NCBI GenBank assembly: GCA_903932755.1
Contig: CAIZHL010000188.1
Location: 1-27,481, forward strand
Reading direction: 5' to 3'
Source: an uncultured beta proteobacterium
Lineage (GTDB): Bacteria > Pseudomonadota > Gammaproteobacteria > Burkholderiales > Rhodocyclaceae
DNA: 27,481 nucleotides
The notes below the pieces were generated by a model that was given only the letters and a program-made list of their open reading frames with translations, was not told the origin of the DNA and did not search any database. Position numbers and translations under genes: made by a program. Shown piece after piece: positions 18,301 through 25,493 of this stretch (the first letter of the stretch is position 1; every line of letters begins with the position of its first letter).

Positions 18301-19957
18301 CCAGCGAATTGGGCGTCGGGTTGTTGTTGTCGACCTGCCTTACCAAAGTCCAGCCTGCCGGGGGCGTCACCACCGGCGCGACCGCACCGCTCCAGGCGAT
18401 GCCGATCGAGGCGACCATCACGTCGGTGGCGATCGTGCCGGCGGGCAGGCCGATCGACACGCTGGCGAGCGAAGGGCGCAGGGCCATGATGTGGGTGGCG
18501 CCGGCATCGGCATCGGCGGACGCCTGCGAGGCATAGGCCGCCGAAGCACCGGCTACAGCCTGCACCAGACGGGTGCCCTCCAGCGACTGTCCGGCCGCTC
18601 CCGCGGCCTGACTCGCTACGTCGTAAGACTCCGTCATCGCTACCGGCGGTCCGGGGGGGTTCTGCGCCGTCCACGGTCGCGCTGAAGCAAAGGTGTAGTG
18701 TCCGACCAGCAGGGCGTTAGCCACGGTCGTCGCGATGATCGGCGCGGTGTGCAGCAAGGCGCTGGCGGTGGCCTGTCCGTTCTCGGCATCGACCGGCGCC
18801 GCCACATCGACGCCGCTGAAGCTCTGGATGCCGGCCACCGCCGCCGTGGCGCCGGAGAGTAGCCACAGGTAGCTGGCCGGCTCGGCGGGCGCCGCGAACT
18901 TGCGATAGATGACGAGCGAGTTGGAGGTGGGGCCGGCGTTATCGACGCGCCTGACCAGGGTCCATCCCGCCGGCGGGGTAACCGTCGCCGTGCTCGGCTG
19001 CACGCCGATGGCGGCGACCATGAAGTCGCCGCTTACCGTGGTCGCCAGCCGCGGCACGCGCAGTGCCGGGCGCAAGGCGAGCATGTGCGCATTGCCCACG
19101 TCGGCGCTGCCGCCGGCGACAGCCGTCGAGGCGGTGAGCGCCGGCACCGCGCCGGCCGCAGCCACCACGCCCTGATGGGCCGCGGTTGACTGTCCCGCGT
19201 TGTTGTTGCCGTTGGAACGCACGTCGACCCGCTCGGTTACGGCCGGCACCGCCGGCGCCAGCGGCGGATTGTTCCACCCCCGCGAGGAAGAAAAGGTATA
19301 GGCCGTGACCAGCATGGTATTGGCCACGGTGGTCGTGATGCCGGGCGCGATGTGACTGGTTGCCGACGCCGTGGTCTGGCCGTTCTCCGCATCGATCGGG
19401 AAGGTGATGTCGACGTTGTAGAAGGTCTGGATGCCGCCGGCCGCGCCGGTCGATGCGGATAACCCCCAGGCGTAATTGGCGGGCTCGGTGGCAGTCGCCA
19501 CCTTGTAGTAAACCGCGAGGGAGTTGGCATTGGCGGCGCCGTTGTCCATCTTCCGCACCAGCACCCAGCCGGCGGGCGGGGTGATCACCGGCGCGTTGGC
19601 CGACACTCCGATGGCGGCCACCATGACATCGTTTTCAATCGTTCCGGCCGGCTTGGTGATGGTGAGCGTGAGCACGCCGCTTCCCGCCGACGCCGCAGTG
19701 GCCGCCCGAAACACCGGTACCAACGGAGTCGCCCCGGCCGTCGTGGTCGCCGAGCCCCTGTAGGTAATCGCTGAAGTCGCAAAGGCCCGCAGCGTGGGCG
19801 CCACTGCCGTGCCGGTAGCCGCGGCGCGAAAGGCAATCTGCGCGTGCACGGTGAATGAGAGCGCTGCCAGCAGCAGAAAGGCGAGGCCCGCCATCAACTG
19901 ATGGAGGGACCATGGTTTGACGGATCGCAGCGGCGGCATGCTCATGGCGCTTTCCAT
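15374..19957 (-). CDS. mshQ: MshQ-like large secreted protein with tandem repeats and DUF6701-type C-terminus
   Basis: About 1527 residues from ATG at 19957; ATGs at 19945 and 19939 are also possible, and the open frame goes back to 20146. GGAG lies 11 bases before 19957. A signal peptide ends near SFTVHAQ. Four tandem repeats of about 200 residues follow, each with PPAGW, an NSL segment, a P(V/I)(D/N)(A/V)ENG segment, a TTVAN-like segment and a closing HILALRP. The C-terminal part (about 700 residues) has CCxxx-poor beta-rich sequence with scattered Cys and ends in GYLLGKWCGSNFDRAPSVRV and a Tyr, like MshQ proteins carrying DUF6701. MshQ is thought to be surface-exposed, probably at the pilus tip. 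It follows mshP by 73 bases. It is larger than typical MshQ because of the repeats. Confidence 0.85.
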   Translation of the reverse strand: MESAMSMPPLRSVKPWSLHQLMAGLAFLLLAALSFTVHAQIAFRAAATGTAVAPTLRAFATSAITYRGSATTTAGATPLVPVFRAATAASAGSGVLTLTITKPAGTIENDVMVAAIGVSANAPVITPPAGWVLVRKMDNGAANANSLAVYYKVATATEPANYAWGLSASTGAAGGIQTFYNVDITFPIDAENGQTTASATSHIAPGITTTVANTMLVTAYTFSSSRGWNNPPLAPAVPAVTERVDVRSNGNNNAGQSTAAHQGVVAAAGAVPALTASTAVAGGSADVGNAHMLALRPALRVPRLATTVSGDFMVAAIGVQPSTATVTPPAGWTLVRRVDNAGPTSNSLVIYRKFAAPAEPASYLWLLSGATAAVAGIQSFSGVDVAAPVDAENGQATASALLHTAPIIATTVANALLVGHYTFASARPWTAQNPPGPPVAMTESYDVASQAAGAAGQSLEGTRLVQAVAGASAAYASQASADADAGATHIMALRPSLASVSIGLPAGTIATDVMVASIGIAWSGAVAPVVTPPAGWTLVRQVDNNNPTPNSLVVLRKTAAVGEPTIYEFGVTNAAYVVGGIQTFYNVDNTTPVDVENGQITASATTHGTPIVNTTVNNTALVTSHTYASSRTWTPPVASGGDLVMNEAFDRPSGPNSATGQSIEGNWVVKQLAGATTAKVATAAGNADVGATHILALRSPSPMLTINKPAGTVANDVMIASIGVSWRGALAPVATPPAGWTLVRQIDNNTATRNSLFIYRKTDGGAEPASYTWNFTNFIFASGGIQSFSGVNTITPINVENGVATASALTHATPSVVTTVANTMLVTSHTYASSGIWAPPGGMAEGFDVSAATWAVPNATGQSTEGSYVLQAVAGATGTKTATATLNADRGNAHILALRPGAAVVAPSTFNGCESATCVPVAAPLTYAALFTKRAGTAFTLHGVALKVDGTLEPGFSGNVAVDLLANTNTGVALDGNGCPTSQTATIALGNAAFASGRASIAGINVASAYRDVRMRFSCAAGVCGSAITRCSSDNFAVRPDSFTSVVGGAPLNLNNVGTSGAPSAIAGADTFTLIAATGVVGYTGTPKVDNSALQAHAGAIQNGTVSGVFPAALTASGTSTGTSAFTYSEVGNFRFLGSAATAGSTTARGVYDDDFTSVDATGDCTADFSNVLAGGKYGCKFGIVADTAYFGRFYPKDFLLTVGTLTNRRVASCAPASTFTYAGEQFRVTFSLTARNGAGTPATTQNYDPTAGFAALDAATIANFGFGAVDLADATPPLAATALTSSLTLGSSSGTWDSGEVPVTADLMLTRASQVGPFESFNLGIDPADADGVKLSAYDLDTSVPADTADRGLVGISKIRFGRLATRNVLGSELLDIRIPVRAEYFNGASWTLNADDGCTVVPSSSIALGNYLAPPAGTAVSATNMGVAPTDHRPGSNLTLTGGSGTIVLAKPSPVATGAFDVVLNLGTGIVSPNSCATGVFGGGTAASLGYLLGKWCGSNFDRAPSVRVKLGSPKAPYIYLRERY
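17248..19669 (-). repeat. Four tandem in-frame repeats of about 603 bases inside mshQ
   Basis: Each unit encodes about 201 residues. Using the conserved Asp of the DVM/DFM element as a marker, the units lie at 19630, 19027, 18424 and 17812, giving periods of 603, 603 and 612 bases. Shared landmarks in each unit are TPPAGW(T/V)LVR, NSL(V/A/F), GGIQ(T/S)F or AGIQSF, ENG..TASA, the TTVAN-like motif and a final ALRP or ALRS. The units are clearly diverged, so the array is old rather than freshly duplicated. Confidence 0.9.
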
Positions 19958-20030
19958 TGATTCGTCCGCTCCGGGAAAAGTCGGCGCTGGCGGTACGGCG
20001 CCGGCGCGATTGTTGGCCTTTGCCGGCACA

Positions 20031-20486
20031 TCAGAACGATACCTCAAGCCGGCGTTCGACGTAGAGGTTGCCGGGGGCTGCACTCGGGCAGCCCCCGGCT
20101 GAATTGCAAGCGGTGGACCTGATGGTGTAGACCGTCGGGCCGCCATGGGGGTCGGCCGTCGGCACGCAGGTCACGGTCACCGTAAAGCCTTGCAGCGTGG
20201 TGGCTGCAAGCGGGAAAGTGAACGTGCCGCTGGTGCCGAAGACGGCCGCACATGTCGCATACGTCGGCGGATTGGCGCGCTGCACGGGAAGCTGCTGATA
20301 CAGTCCCCACTCGATTCCTGCCCTGGCTGCCTGATAAGCCCGCACGCCCTGCACATCGATGGCCGAGCCGATCTGCTGGCTGGTGGAAACGTTCACGATG
20401 AAAGCCCCCAGCGCCGCCAGCACGACGAGGATGAATATCGCCGAGACGATGGCGAAGCCGCGAATCCGGGTCACGGTGGCTTTCAT
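20031..20486 (-). CDS. mshP: MshP, PilX/GspK-like minor pilin
   Basis: 151 residues; ATG at 20486 overlaps the mshO stop (ATGA). A short basic leader ends in RIRG, followed by FAIVSAIFILVVLAALGAF, a prepilin-type hydrophobic helix. The usual Glu at mature position 5 is replaced by Ser, as in PilX-type proteins and MshP. The C-terminal domain has four Cys (TCAAVF, TCVPTA, TACNS, GGCPS). It likely forms part of a tip complex with MshO and MshQ, whose genes flank it. Confidence 0.86.
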   Translation of the reverse strand: MKATVTRIRGFAIVSAIFILVVLAALGAFIVNVSTSQQIGSAIDVQGVRAYQAARAGIEWGLYQQLPVQRANPPTYATCAAVFGTSGTFTFPLAATTLQGFTVTVTCVPTADPHGGPTVYTIRSTACNSAGGCPSAAPGNLYVERRLEVSF

Positions 20487-21346
20487 GGCGCGTTATCCAC
20501 GCGGACCTGCTGGAACAGGCTGACGCTTTCGCCGCTGGGCGTGTCGGTCAGCGTCAGCGTGACGAGCAGCAAGCCGCTGCGACCGGTCGCCGCCGAACTG
20601 TAATCGATGGTGCAACTCGCCTTGGGCTCGGCCGCGGCCGAACCCGCGAGCACCGCGCCGCTCCCGGGGCAGACCGAGGGCGTGGCCAGGCTGCAGCCGG
20701 CGAAGCGGGTGAGCACTCCGCCCGCGCAGGTGTAGCGCACCACCAGGTCGGTGCTGCCGACCACCTGGAAGCGCGCATCGGGCGAAGGCAGGGGCGGCGA
20801 GGTCGGGAATGGATTTGCGGCCAGCGGCACCGGATTGGCGGCGATCGCCACCGCGCCGCTGACCGTGGCGACGTTGCCGCCGCCATACGCGTCTGCCGGG
20901 GCGAAGCCGGCGCCGAGGTTGTAGACCACGATGCGGTCGCCGCCGCTGATCGCGGGCATCGCCCCCAGAACGTCGAAATCGTTCTCCGACGCCGTTTCCA
21001 CCCCCGGCGCGCAGTCGATGTCCGTGCTGTAGATGAAGTTGCCGCAGGTGGAACCGTCGGTTTCCTCGCGATAGCGGCCGCCCGACTTGGTCATGATGAA
21101 CTCGAAGCCGCCCGCCACCGTGCGCAGGCTGTTAGGCAGCGCCAGGCGCACGTCGCGCGTCATGCGCCGCAGCGCCACGTCGGCGGCATCGGTGAGCTCG
21201 GCGCGGCGCACCGAATCGGCATAGCCTTGCACCGGCTTGGTGATGAACACGGCAACGATGCCGGCCAGGATGCCGGTGATGACGATGACCATGATCATCT
21301 CGATCAGGGTGAAGCCGCAATTGGGCTGGCGGGGTCGGAAACTCAT
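20483..21346 (-). CDS. mshO: MshO, minor pilin of the PilW/GspJ type
   Basis: 287 residues; ATG at 21346 overlaps the mshD stop (ATGA). A type III signal sequence is visible: MSFRPRQPNCG, cleavage before F12, then FTLIEMIMVIVITGILAGIV with Glu at mature position 5. The large C-terminal domain contains several Cys (GSTCGNF, DIDCAPG, RYTCAGG, FAGCSL, SVCPGSG, ASCTID). It belongs to the large minor pilins that cap pseudopilus or pilus tips. Confidence 0.92.
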   Translation of the reverse strand: MSFRPRQPNCGFTLIEMIMVIVITGILAGIVAVFITKPVQGYADSVRRAELTDAADVALRRMTRDVRLALPNSLRTVAGGFEFIMTKSGGRYREETDGSTCGNFIYSTDIDCAPGVETASENDFDVLGAMPAISGGDRIVVYNLGAGFAPADAYGGGNVATVSGAVAIAANPVPLAANPFPTSPPLPSPDARFQVVGSTDLVVRYTCAGGVLTRFAGCSLATPSVCPGSGAVLAGSAAAEPKASCTIDYSSAATGRSGLLLVTLTLTDTPSGESVSLFQQVRVDNAP

Positions 21347-21909
21347 GGCAGCAGGTTCGGCGAGTGGCGGCTGCGGTAGCCCTGCAACTGGATGGTTTCG
21401 CCGGGGCTGGTGACCGTTACCGTGACCAGCAGCGAATCGGCCGCCGCGATGCCGTTGAGCGCGGCCCCGGCCACCGTGACCGCGGCGCTGTATCCCGTCG
21501 GCATGGCGGCCCCGGTGATGGCGGTGGTGATCGCCAGACCGTTGTAGTCGCTCACGTTGTCGAGGGGGAAGCTGGCGCCGCCGCGCGCGTCCGTGCCACC
21601 GCCGAAGGTTTCAACGCCGATCGCCTCGACGGCGCCAGCGGCGCTGCAACCGGTTACGCCAACGGCGTTGCTGGTGGCCGTCGCCGCCTGCGGATCGTCC
21701 GGATCGCACCAGGTGAAGGCCTGCAGCATCACCTCCTCCAGCACCGCCTCGGCAATCGCCAGCGCCTGTTTCCTGATGACCGGGTCGGAGCTGGATTTGG
21801 CGGTGACGTTGAGCACCGCCAGCACGCCGGTCAGAGCCACGCTGACGATGACGATGAACACGATCAGTTCGATGATGGTGAAGCCGTGCTGGCGGCGACT
21901 AGTGAACAT
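21343..21909 (-). CDS. mshD: MshD, minor pilin of the PilV/GspI type
   Basis: 188 residues from ATG 21909. Short leader MFTSRRQHG, cleaved before FTIIELIVFIVIVSVALTGV with Glu at position 5. The body includes EAVLEEVMLQAFTWCDPDD, a strong MshD/PilV-type match. The start lies 11 bases inside the end of mshC, and its stop overlaps mshO, so the three are probably translated together. Confidence 0.92.
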   Translation of the reverse strand: MFTSRRQHGFTIIELIVFIVIVSVALTGVLAVLNVTAKSSSDPVIRKQALAIAEAVLEEVMLQAFTWCDPDDPQAATATSNAVGVTGCSAAGAVEAIGVETFGGGTDARGGASFPLDNVSDYNGLAITTAITGAAMPTGYSAAVTVAGAALNGIAAADSLLVTVTVTSPGETIQLQGYRSRHSPNLLP

Positions 21910-22468
21910 AGCCGGTTTCTGCTTCTATCGTGATGGTTCCTGCCCCGCCCGAAACCGAGAAACTCGAAGCGCTGAGGGTAACGGGGCGACCCAGCGCATC
22001 GAAGATGATGGTTGCCGCGGCAGGGTTCAGGGTCACGCCCGACGGGGCGGCAAAGGCATTCGTGCTCGTCCCGGGCAGGTTCAGGGCCACCCAGCTGGCG
22101 ACGCCTTCGCCTTCCGGTGTCGCGGTCTGGCGGGTCAGCGTCAGGCCGCTGCCGGCGATATCAACCTGAACACTTCGCCGTTGCGCCACCGCCGACTTTC
22201 TGGCGTACTCCAGCGTCGCTTTCACCCGGTCGCGGTAGCCGACCTCGTCGAAACCCTGCAGCATGCCGAAGCGCGGTACCACCACCACGGCCAGGATGCC
22301 GACGATCAACATGATGGTCACCAGCTCGATCATGGTGAAGCCGGACCGGCCTCGCGGCGGCAGGCGAGCGGCACGTCGCTGCGTCACCGACTCGGCAATC
22401 GGGCCGCCGCACAATGCATCCTCCATCCTTGCGTCAGACAAGGATTGAAGCGATTCAGCGATCTTCAT
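21899..22468 (-). CDS. mshC: MshC, minor pilin of the GspH/FimT type
   Basis: 189 residues from ATG 22468. The prepilin site is G43 before F44 (RSG, then FTMIELVTIMLIVGILAVVV) with Glu at mature position 5. A 43-residue leader is long for MshC. An internal TTG at 22414, with GGAGG (22420-22424) five bases upstream, would leave a 25-residue leader and is a serious alternative start; ATG 22426 has no properly spaced site. The middle contains ATLEYARKSAVAQRRSVQV, typical of GspH-like pilins. It heads the C-D-O-P-Q group after the ligase gene, with a 104-base gap. Confidence 0.88.
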   Translation of the reverse strand: MKIAESLQSLSDARMEDALCGGPIAESVTQRRAARLPPRGRSGFTMIELVTIMLIVGILAVVVVPRFGMLQGFDEVGYRDRVKATLEYARKSAVAQRRSVQVDIAGSGLTLTRQTATPEGEGVASWVALNLPGTSTNAFAAPSGVTLNPAAATIIFDALGRPVTLSASSFSVSGGAGTITIEAETGYVH

Positions 22469-22515
22469 GGCCTGGAGAATCCATGCTTACCGGTTCCGAG
22501 GAATGCAACGCGGCC

Positions 22516-22521
22516 ATTGTA
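22516..22521 (-). promoter_or_regulatory. Possible -10 box upstream of mshC
   Basis: TACAAT on the minus strand lies in the 104-base gap between the ligase gene and mshC, about 48 bases before ATG 22468. The expected -35 area reads CCGGTC, a poor match, so a promoter here is uncertain. Confidence 0.25.
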
Positions 22522-22572
22522 ATGCGCGCGCGTCGCATGACCGGAAACATGCGCATGAAATCAGGCGCCGGC

Positions 22573-24330
22573 TCACGGTCCGCCCAAACCCGGTTGCAGC
22601 AGCGGCACGAGTTCCGGAAACTTTTCGGCGCCTTTCGCCAGCTCGGCGGCAGTCGCCGCGCGTTCCGCGGGGAACGCGCGCATGACATCCCGTGTCAGTT
22701 TTTTCGCATCGGCCGCGCGCCCGGCGATGGCAAGTTGCATCGCGCAGCGAGTCACCAGCGATCGCGCCGGGGCGAAGCGGATGCCGCGTTCGCACAGCTC
22801 GGCGCGCTCCCTCGCCAGATCGCGACCGGGCTCGGACAGATTGGTGAAGGCCATCAGCACCCAGGGCGACAAGAGCGATTCACGGTGCAGCGTGAGCAGG
22901 CGATCCATGGAAATTCGCCAGGCCTGTTCGCGCTCGGAATGCGCGGCCAGCGGATGGTAAGTCGCCGCCTCGATTTTCGAATAATCGGCACGCAGATTGG
23001 CCAGGATCACGGCGCCGATTGCGCCCGCAAGAACCAGATAGACGATGACACGTCGGCCAGTGAGCGTGATGGGCTTTCCGCTATCGGTGGCGCCCAGCAG
23101 CAGCGCCGTTGGTCCCAGGAAATAGCTGTACCACAGAGGGTATTCGAGCAGCGAATGGACGACGCCGATGCCGAGGATGGAGGCGCACCAGACGTGCTCC
23201 GGAGCCCATTGCCGACGGAAAAAATTTCCGGCCCAGAACGTCAGCAGCAAAAACACCGCCAGCGTCGCCAGCGCACCGAACTCCGCCAGCAACTGGAAAA
23301 CAAAATTATGGGCGTGTTCCGCCACCGCGAACGGTTCGCCACCGGCGTGACCGGAGGCCGCGACAAAGCTGGCCCAGATATAGTTTCCTGGCCCCTGTCC
23401 CAGCCATGGATGTTCGGCAAAGGCCGTCCAGGCGGTGCGGGCGAGTGCGATACGGATGCTGGGCCCGGAGACCTCGGCGTACAAGCGGCCGGCCGACGTG
23501 GCGGAACTGCCGCCACCTGTCGTGACGCCGAGCCAGGCCCGGAACTCGGGAATGTGCGGCGACGCCCAGGCGCCGACAAGGCTGAGGGCAACAAGCAAGG
23601 GCAGCAAGAGCGAGGCATCGACCAGCAATTTTGCCGCCGCGCCGCGGGGTTCCCGATGGCGCGCCCAGGCAACAGCCGCAAGGATCACCAGCGGATAGAG
23701 GAACACACTGCGGGAACCGCCGAGAACGCTGCCGAAGCCGATCAGCACAATCGGCAGCCAGAGCAGCGGACGGGACAACCAGCCCCGGCTGCGTAGGTAG
23801 AACAGCGAGGCGATGCCGAGCCAGGAATAATGGGCGTGGTGGTTGGCCTGTCCCAAGTTGCCATAGACCGAGCCACCCTGACCGGAAAATATCCACGGCA
23901 CCCCGGCGGCAAGTCCCAGCCACTGGGCCAGGGCGATTGCGGCGCCGACCGTCGCACCGAGAGCAATCGCGGCCGCCAGCACATCGGCAAGACGGGCAAG
24001 ACCGATGGTCTCGACAAGATGGCGTCCCAGAACCATCAACATTCCCGCCCAAAGCAGATAGACGGCATAAAGCAGGCCGATCTGCGGGAATGCCAGGCGG
24101 CCGAGAACGAACTGGAGCAGCAGAGTCGCCAACAGCAACGCGGGGATGATCAGCAGCGGCGAAAGCCGTAGCCGATCCCGTGCGGCAAACAGCCCGGCAA
24201 CCGCTGCGCCCAGGCCCAGGGCACCCGCCCACCATTCGGCCCAGAAACCCGGTATGGGCGCCGTACTGAAGGGCAAAAGAAATGGCCCGCTCACCATGAG
24301 GGCAAACAGGCCAAGGCTGACTTTTATCAT
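22573..24330 (-). CDS. PglL/Wzy-family O-oligosaccharyltransferase (likely pilin glycosylation)
   Basis: 585-residue polytopic membrane protein with about a dozen hydrophobic segments in the first 440 residues and a soluble C-terminal tail rich in Ala and Arg. Signature stretches of the PglL/PilO/O-antigen-ligase family are present: GNLGQANHHAHYSWLG, LGGSRSVFLYPLVI, HPWLGQGPGNYIW, EHAHNFVFQLLAEFG (H339 and H341 in the periplasmic loop, an area essential in studied members) and LLEYPLWYSYFLGP. Such enzymes move lipid-linked glycans onto Ser/Thr of pilins, or onto lipid A core in the WaaL branch. The position between mshA and mshC favours pilin as substrate. No Shine-Dalgarno precedes ATG 24330. 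No glycan synthesis gene is near, so the donor must come from elsewhere. Confidence 0.85.
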   Translation of the reverse strand: MIKVSLGLFALMVSGPFLLPFSTAPIPGFWAEWWAGALGLGAAVAGLFAARDRLRLSPLLIIPALLLATLLLQFVLGRLAFPQIGLLYAVYLLWAGMLMVLGRHLVETIGLARLADVLAAAIALGATVGAAIALAQWLGLAAGVPWIFSGQGGSVYGNLGQANHHAHYSWLGIASLFYLRSRGWLSRPLLWLPIVLIGFGSVLGGSRSVFLYPLVILAAVAWARHREPRGAAAKLLVDASLLLPLLVALSLVGAWASPHIPEFRAWLGVTTGGGSSATSAGRLYAEVSGPSIRIALARTAWTAFAEHPWLGQGPGNYIWASFVAASGHAGGEPFAVAEHAHNFVFQLLAEFGALATLAVFLLLTFWAGNFFRRQWAPEHVWCASILGIGVVHSLLEYPLWYSYFLGPTALLLGATDSGKPITLTGRRVIVYLVLAGAIGAVILANLRADYSKIEAATYHPLAAHSEREQAWRISMDRLLTLHRESLLSPWVLMAFTNLSEPGRDLARERAELCERGIRFAPARSLVTRCAMQLAIAGRAADAKKLTRDVMRAFPAERAATAAELAKGAEKFPELVPLLQPGLGGP

Positions 24331-24416
24331 CGGATGCGGCGGAAGATCGATTCTGACTCCCCTCTGCCCGGGTTCCTCCCGAGTCGCCGTATTGTCAGTG
24401 CCGACTTTCAGGTGTC

Positions 24417-24452
24417 AGGGACAGGCGCGATCACTTGATCGAGCCTGCCCCC
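24417..24452 (-). terminator. Strong hairpin between mshA and the ligase gene
   Basis: In the msh mRNA sense, GGGGGCAGGC pairs with GCCUGUCCCU over ten positions, including two G-U wobbles. After one U-C mismatch, CGAUCA pairs with UGAUCG around a two-base tip. The start is 16 bases after the mshA stop codon. No U-run follows, so it is more likely a partial terminator or an mRNA-stabilising stem than a full stop. The remaining gap to the ligase start (24331-24416) shows nothing clear. Confidence 0.55.
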
Positions 24453-24468
24453 ATAATTCAGGTGCTTA

Positions 24469-24843
24469 TTAGCACGAGGGATCCGGAACGCTCGGGTTGT
24501 TCTGCGGATTTTTGCCGTCGCATTGAATACCGGCACAAGGCGCGGAGCCTTGCGTACACGCGCCGGCGGTTCCATAAGACGTGCATCCCGTGACGGTCGG
24601 GCCGCCCTGCAGATACGTTCCTGCGCATGCCGCCGCCTTGGTGTAGGTTCGACTTGAATTGACCAAGAAGGCCGCATACTGGATTGATCCCGATGACGCG
24701 ATAGCACCGGCGACGCCGTCAACTTTTGCCTGCTGGGCGTCACCCGACAGATCGACGAACTTCGGCAATGCAGTTGCCGCAAGGATGCCGAGAATGACGA
24801 TCACGACCACGAGTTCGATCAGGGTAAAACCTTTTTGTCTCAT
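24469..24843 (-). CDS. mshA: MshA, major type IV pilin
   Basis: 124 residues from ATG 24843. Leader MRQKG is cleaved before F6; the mature start [20 protein letters not shown] has Glu at position 5, followed by [20 protein letters not shown], the typical MshA continuation. AAGGAG lies exactly six bases before ATG 24843, so the in-frame ATG at 24849, which directly abuts that site, is rejected. Unusually the C-terminal half holds six Cys (C73, C87, C96, C103, C108, C124), the last being the final residue, and many Ser/Thr. The best ribosome site of the pilin genes, plus the hairpin after the gene, suggest high expression. This supports major pilin rather than minor. Confidence 0.92.
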   Translation of the reverse strand: MRQKGFTLIELVVVIVILGILAATALPKFVDLSGDAQQAKVDGVAGAIASSGSIQYAAFLVNSSRTYTKAAACAGTYLQGGPTVTGCTSYGTAGACTQGSAPCAGIQCDGKNPQNNPSVPDPSC

Positions 24844-24849
24844 TGCCAT

Positions 24850-24855
24850 CTCCTT
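24850..24855 (-). promoter_or_regulatory. Ribosome binding site that decides the mshA start
   Basis: AAGGAG on the minus strand, six bases before ATG 24843. The closer ATG at 24849 begins immediately after it, which is too near for initiation. Confidence 0.7.
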
Positions 24856-24895
24856 AAATGCGTTTGACCGGGTGCTGCCGAATGCAAACCAGAAA

Positions 24896-25414
24896 TCAAC
24901 AGTTTGAGGTTACCACCGAAATCACCGGCGCAACAATCGCGGTGCCGCTGAGCGTGGCTTCCTGATAGGTAATCCGGCAATCGGGTATGGTGCCGCCGGC
25001 CACATCGAAGGTCCGCGTCGTACCGGTGCCGCCCGGGGTCAGCCCATCCGCGGCAGGGTTGAGGGCGGCGGCGGCATCGATTCCGGCAGGGGTCGCCGCC
25101 GGGTAGCGATTGACGATGTCGATCATCAGGCCGTCCATATTCACCCTGGGCGGCGCCGACGCGCAATTGGTTGCGGTGGCGCTGGGCGCGGTGCCGGCAA
25201 GATCCAGTTCGCACCGCGAGCGGGCCAGCGCCACCGCCGAACGGATCGAGCCGTAGATTGCATTGGCCTTGGCCACCCGCGCATCGCGCTGGGCATCGAT
25301 CAGGCGCGGCAAGGCCACGGCGGCAAGGATGCCGATGATGGTGATGACGATCACGAGCTCGATGAGGGTGAAGCCACGCGCCGGCGGGGAGATGCGGCCT
25401 GATTTGATGGTCAT
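24896..25414 (-). CDS. mshB: MshB-like type IV pilin
   Basis: 172 residues from ATG 25414. Leader [14 protein letters not shown] is cleaved before F15, then [20 protein letters not shown] with Glu at position 5, and [21 protein letters not shown]. It is clearly a second pilin of the MshA/MshB group, larger than MshA, with four Cys (C68, C84, C146, C172), the last again terminal. It precedes mshA by 52 bases and lacks a strong Shine-Dalgarno, so it is probably the minor of the two. The B name rests on position and similarity, and A/B roles could be shared. Confidence 0.85.
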   Translation of the reverse strand: MTIKSGRISPPARGFTLIELVIVITIIGILAAVALPRLIDAQRDARVAKANAIYGSIRSAVALARSRCELDLAGTAPSATATNCASAPPRVNMDGLMIDIVNRYPAATPAGIDAAAALNPAADGLTPGGTGTTRTFDVAGGTIPDCRITYQEATLSGTAIVAPVISVVTSNC

Positions 25415-25493
25415 GGCAGGATTTCTTTCATTGAAGGCGAAAAGTAGCAGATATGCATGAGCCCATTCCGGTGAATATCGGCCATCCGGCCTT

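Noticed and set aside
15230..18685. Very long plus-strand open frame (1151 codons)
   Set aside because: It lies antisense to mshQ. The translation is Arg/Gly-rich with no domains, and the minus-strand protein has a signal peptide, ordered repeats and a family C-terminus. The open frame results from GC-rich codon bias and repeats.
17248..19669. Tandem repeats as a CRISPR or satellite array
   Set aside because: The units are about 600 bases, in frame and protein-coding, with diverged sequence.
15374..19957. MshQ as the LapA-like substrate of LapG
   Set aside because: It contains an AAAG stretch inside the first repeat, but there is no N-terminal retention module, no type I secretion signal, and it has an ordinary signal peptide and MshQ context.
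22414..23796. 460-codon plus-strand frame
   Set aside because: Antisense to the ligase gene, whose hydrophobic segments and EHAHN motif are clear.
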